64,000 bases of DNA from Sinomonas sp. ASV486. Its GTDB lineage: Bacteria > Actinomycetota > Actinomycetes > Actinomycetales > Micrococcaceae. Below the pieces are notes generated by a model, which saw nothing but the letters and a program-made list of their open reading frames with translations, was not told where the DNA came from and made no database searches. The translations under genes were made by a program, and so were the position numbers. The stretch covers positions 1 through 64,000 of the forward strand of contig NZ_JAVFJK010000007.1 of NCBI RefSeq assembly GCF_030908215.1. The letters run 5' to 3'. Of this stretch, positions 61,881 through 64,000 are shown one piece after another (the first letter of the stretch is position 1; each line of letters starts with the position of its first letter).

Positions 61881-62570
61881 CTAGGCGGAGAGGGGGGCGG
61901 TGAGGGCGCCGTTCCCCCCGAGGCGCAGGGCTTCGATGACGCTCTCGATGTGCTTGCGGGCGGCGAGCTCGGCGCGGGCGGGGTCCCGGGCGGTCACGGC
62001 CTCGATGATGGCCAGGTGCTGGGGCAGGGAGACCTGGGGGCGTCCGGGGCGCAGCGAGAGCTGGAACTGGTGGCGCACGATCTGGGACCGCAGCCTGTGG
62101 ATCAGGTCGGCAGCGACCTGCTGGTCGCCGATGTCCGCTACCAGGGCATGCAGCTGGGAATCCAGCCGGGGCAGGGCGGTGACCTCCCCGGCCTCGACGG
62201 CTTCCTTCATCCTCTCGCCGATGTCCCTGAGCCTGCGGGCCTGGTCCTCATCCACGCGCTGGGCGGCACGGGCGGCGATCAGGCCCTCGAGGACGCCTCG
62301 GCACTCCAGGATCGCCACTGCCTCCTCGAGCGAGACCCGGCGGACCCTTGCGCCGCGGTTCGGGATGCGCTCGACCAGCCCCTCTGCGGCGAGGTCCTCG
62401 AAGGCGGAGCGGACGCTGCCCCGTGTCACGCCGAACATCTCCATGAGCTCGGCTTCGACGAGACGCTGGCCGGGGGACATCTCTCCGCGCAGGATCGCGG
62501 CCCGCACGCCCTCGACCACATGGCCTCGCGCCTCGGCGCCCTGGCGGACGCCGCCGCTGTCTCCCCGCAT
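61881..62570 (-). CDS. GntR/FCD-family transcriptional regulator
   Basis: 229 residues from ATG 62570 with GGGAGG 6 nt upstream. Winged HTH: LRGEMSPGQRLVEAELMEMFGVTRG, then SVRSAFEDLAAEGLVERIPNRGARV. FCD domain: LECRGVLEGLIAARAAQ, LDSQLHALVADIG, and QHLAIIEAVTARD with metal-type Asp/His residues. Same strand as and upstream of the O-demethylase operon, so it likely controls it in response to an aromatic acid. The frame is open further upstream into the FUSC gene, but that is a chance run, not a fusion. Confidence 0.9.
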   Translation of the reverse strand: MRGDSGGVRQGAEARGHVVEGVRAAILRGEMSPGQRLVEAELMEMFGVTRGSVRSAFEDLAAEGLVERIPNRGARVRRVSLEEAVAILECRGVLEGLIAARAAQRVDEDQARRLRDIGERMKEAVEAGEVTALPRLDSQLHALVADIGDQQVAADLIHRLRSQIVRHQFQLSLRPGRPQVSLPQHLAIIEAVTARDPARAELAARKHIESVIEALRLGGNGALTAPLSA

Positions 62571-62604
62571 CGGGATCCTCCCAGTCCAGGAAAGTCGGAC
62601 AATA

Positions 62605-62617
62605 TTGTTGCCAACAA
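62605..62617. promoter_or_regulatory. GntR-type operator
   Basis: TTGTTGCCAACAA, a perfect palindrome around a central C, 35 bases upstream of the gntR start. Probable autoregulatory site. Confidence 0.6.
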
Positions 62618-62653
62618 GTCTAGGCGGGCGCCGGCGCGCCCGAGGGCCTGCAG

Positions 62654-63716
62654 TCAGCTCGGGCCCCGCGGGCCGCGGATGCGCGTGGCCAGCAGGATTG
62701 CCACGGCGGCAGAGACACCGAGCAGGGACTTGTCGAGCCGTCCGCCGATGAGCGCGTCCACGGGCGCGGGCGAGCCCAGCTCGGTCAGGAGGAGCGCCAG
62801 CGGCGTGATGCAGATGACGGCAATGCCGTAGTGGCGCGTCACGAGCAGTTCGGTCGCGACCTGGAGGGCGCCTATGGCGAGCACAAGGACCGCCGCAGGC
62901 GGGTGCGCCGCCAGCAGGGACAGCGCGAGGAGGCAGCCCACCAGGGTCCCGGCGAGCCTGTGGGCTGCCCGCGCCAGCTGTGCCGCGAGGGTGCTGCCGA
63001 CCAGGGGGACGGTGGCAGCCACCGCCGCCCAGTGGGGATGGCCCAGGCCCATGACGGTGACGGCGGAACCTGCAGCGAGCGGACCCATCGCGTGCTGCAG
63101 GAGCTGCCTGCCCAGGCCATGATGGGGCCAGCGGGGGAAGTCGGTGCTCGACGACGCCGGCCGGTGCCCTTCCGAAGAGGTTCCCGAGCCGGCCGATCTG
63201 GCCGAGCCCGGCACTGGCCACCACGGCGGTGGCCGCAACCGCGGCACCCAGGGCCACGTCGGACCAGCCGTGGGGCGCCGAGGAGGCCGTTCCGGCAGCG
63301 AGGACGAAGAACAGGGCGGGATTCGGGAGCCAGCCCGAGACCCTGGTCGCCAGCACGCCGGCGGCGGACATCGCAGCCATCACCGCCACAGCGGCGGCCG
63401 ATCCCGGTCCTGACATGGCGCTGGCGGCGGTCCCGGCCGCGAGGGCGAGGACGAGCCCGCCGCCCATGCCCAGCTGGGCGCGGAGACGGCCTCCGCGGTC
63501 AGAACGCTTCCCGTACACGGAGCACAGGGACCCGCATACGGCGTAGACGGCCCAGCCAGGACGGCCGAGGGCGAGCACCACCCCGAGCGCGGCCGCGACA
63601 GAGAGACCGACCCGGACCGCGCCCCAGCGCGTGCCCGCTCCCGGGCGCACCGCGAGGAACTCGTCCCACCAGAGCCTGGCGAACGATCTGCGCGATCGGG
63701 GCTCGGCGACGGCCAA
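62654..63716 (-). pseudogene. FUSC-family membrane protein, frameshifted
   Basis: The coding span is 1063 bases, one more than a multiple of three. The 5' part from ATG 63716 encodes SFARLWWDEFLAVRPG and several membrane helices (GLSVAAALGVVLALG, LGMGGGLVLALAAGTAASAM). Homology then passes near 63133-63137, a run of five G, into the next frame: WPHHGLGRQLLQHAMGPLAAG, then LVGCLLALSLLAAHPPAAVLVLAIGALQ to GPRGPS. Joined, it would be about 353 residues with a typical FUSC (aromatic acid exporter-like) repeat. The indel in a homopolymer may be a sequencing error. It adjoins the aromatic operon's regulator, so an export role is conceivable. Confidence 0.75.
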
Positions 63717-63885
63717 GGCACTCCTCTGCTGTGCTCTTGCTCCTCCCGGGCCGTCACGTCGGAGGAGCCGGGGCCGCCCGTGCGGCGGACTGGTGCCACG
63801 AATCGTACGGGAATCGCACCTTTTGCGCCTCCCGATCCCGGATTATCATTTAGGAAGTGAATCATCGGTCCTAGGAGGCAACAGC
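63717..63885. other. Divergent intergenic region
   Basis: 169 bases between the FUSC gene and the ROK gene. The AT-richer patch at 63838-63860 is a likely promoter for the ROK gene; no clear operator. Confidence 0.4.
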
Positions 63886-64000
63886 ATGGCGCATGAGCTC
63901 GGGAACCAGGGTGGGCAGGGCGTCCGGCAGGCGAACGTCCGGAAGGTGCTGGACGCACTGCGGCTGGAAGGCCCGTCCTCCCAGGCCTCCCTGGCGCGGA
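63886..64000 (+). CDS. ROK-family transcriptional regulator, 5' end only
   Basis: 38 codons from ATG 63886 (TAGGAGG upstream) to the window end. The visible N-terminus (GQGVRQANVRKVLDALRLEG, then SSQASLAR) is the winged-HTH start typical of NagC/XylR-type ROK repressors in actinobacteria. The sugar-binding or kinase domain lies outside the window, so the family call rests on this short segment. Confidence 0.7.
   Translation, partial: MAHELGNQGGQGVRQANVRKVLDALRLEGPSSQASLAR

Noticed and set aside
61881-63716. Apparent single protein fusing a FUSC membrane part to a GntR regulator
   Set aside because: The GntR gene has its own ATG and a strong ribosome site at 62570; the FUSC C-terminal half is in another frame. 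The middle of the open frame is Arg/Pro-rich nonsense produced by the frameshift.

Overview
The window is high-GC actinobacterial chromosome. Codon third positions are mostly G or C, several genes start with GTG or TTG, and there are an OtsA/OtsB trehalose pair, an Lsr2 homologue, a DUF4032 protein and actinobacterial conjugation genes. An Arthrobacter-like member of the Micrococcaceae fits best, but that is inference; no species can be named from the sequence alone.

Layout. 1-310: end of an rRNA operon (23S-5S spacer, 5S rRNA, terminator). 378-16760: housekeeping block. It holds an AHSA1-type protein and a maltodextrin regulon (LacI regulator, GH13 alpha-glucosidase, divergent binding protein, two permeases and a second GH13 enzyme, with two LacI-type operators in the divergent promoter). 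It continues with DUF2461 and DUF4032 proteins, an MsmK/UgpC-type transport ATPase that could energise the MalEFG-type importer, OtsB/OtsA and a membrane-anchored DsbA-like protein. 16965-17041: tRNA-Thr(TGT).

17042 to about 36900 is an accessory island starting at the 3' end of that tRNA. It has an excisionase-like HTH protein, a tyrosine integrase, a remnant of a conjugation ATPase, a TcpA/VirD4-type coupling protein, DUF4913, Lsr2, a vWA protein, a secreted HNH nuclease and a DUF1016 (YhcG-type) nuclease. No relaxase and no attR copy were seen, so it looks like a decayed conjugative element. Nested inside it is the most striking feature: a Tn554-family transposon of about 7.75 kb (28736-36482) that splits the DUF1016 gene between the two halves of its predicted PD-(D/E)XK active site. 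The hexamer TCTTCC lies at both junctions. Removing the element with one hexamer copy rejoins the two halves in frame, giving a 357-residue protein. Its transposition module is tnpA, tnpB (frameshifted) and tnpC; its cargo is a KAP-family P-loop NTPase plus an ECF sigma factor with a membrane partner.

37064-54870: catabolic region. A fused E1 and an E2 of a 2-oxoacid dehydrogenase complex lie with a PRISE-type reductase under a GntR regulator with two identical palindromic operators. Next come a VOC protein, an M24-family hydrolase related to DddP or creatinase, SDR dehydrogenases, an XRE-cupin regulator, an LhgO-type oxidase, and a CUT2 sugar or polyol importer with three oxidoreductases. 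55272-55853: a lone serine recombinase.

55986-62570: an aromatic-degradation operon. It encodes a LigM-type tetrahydrofolate-dependent O-demethylase, a MetF-like reductase, PurU, an extradiol dioxygenase of the homoprotocatechuate type and an MFS importer, with a GntR regulator upstream. Together they would remove a methyl group from an aromatic ether, recycle the C1-folate and open the ring. 62654-64000: a frameshifted FUSC membrane protein and the 5' end of a ROK-family regulator that runs off the window.
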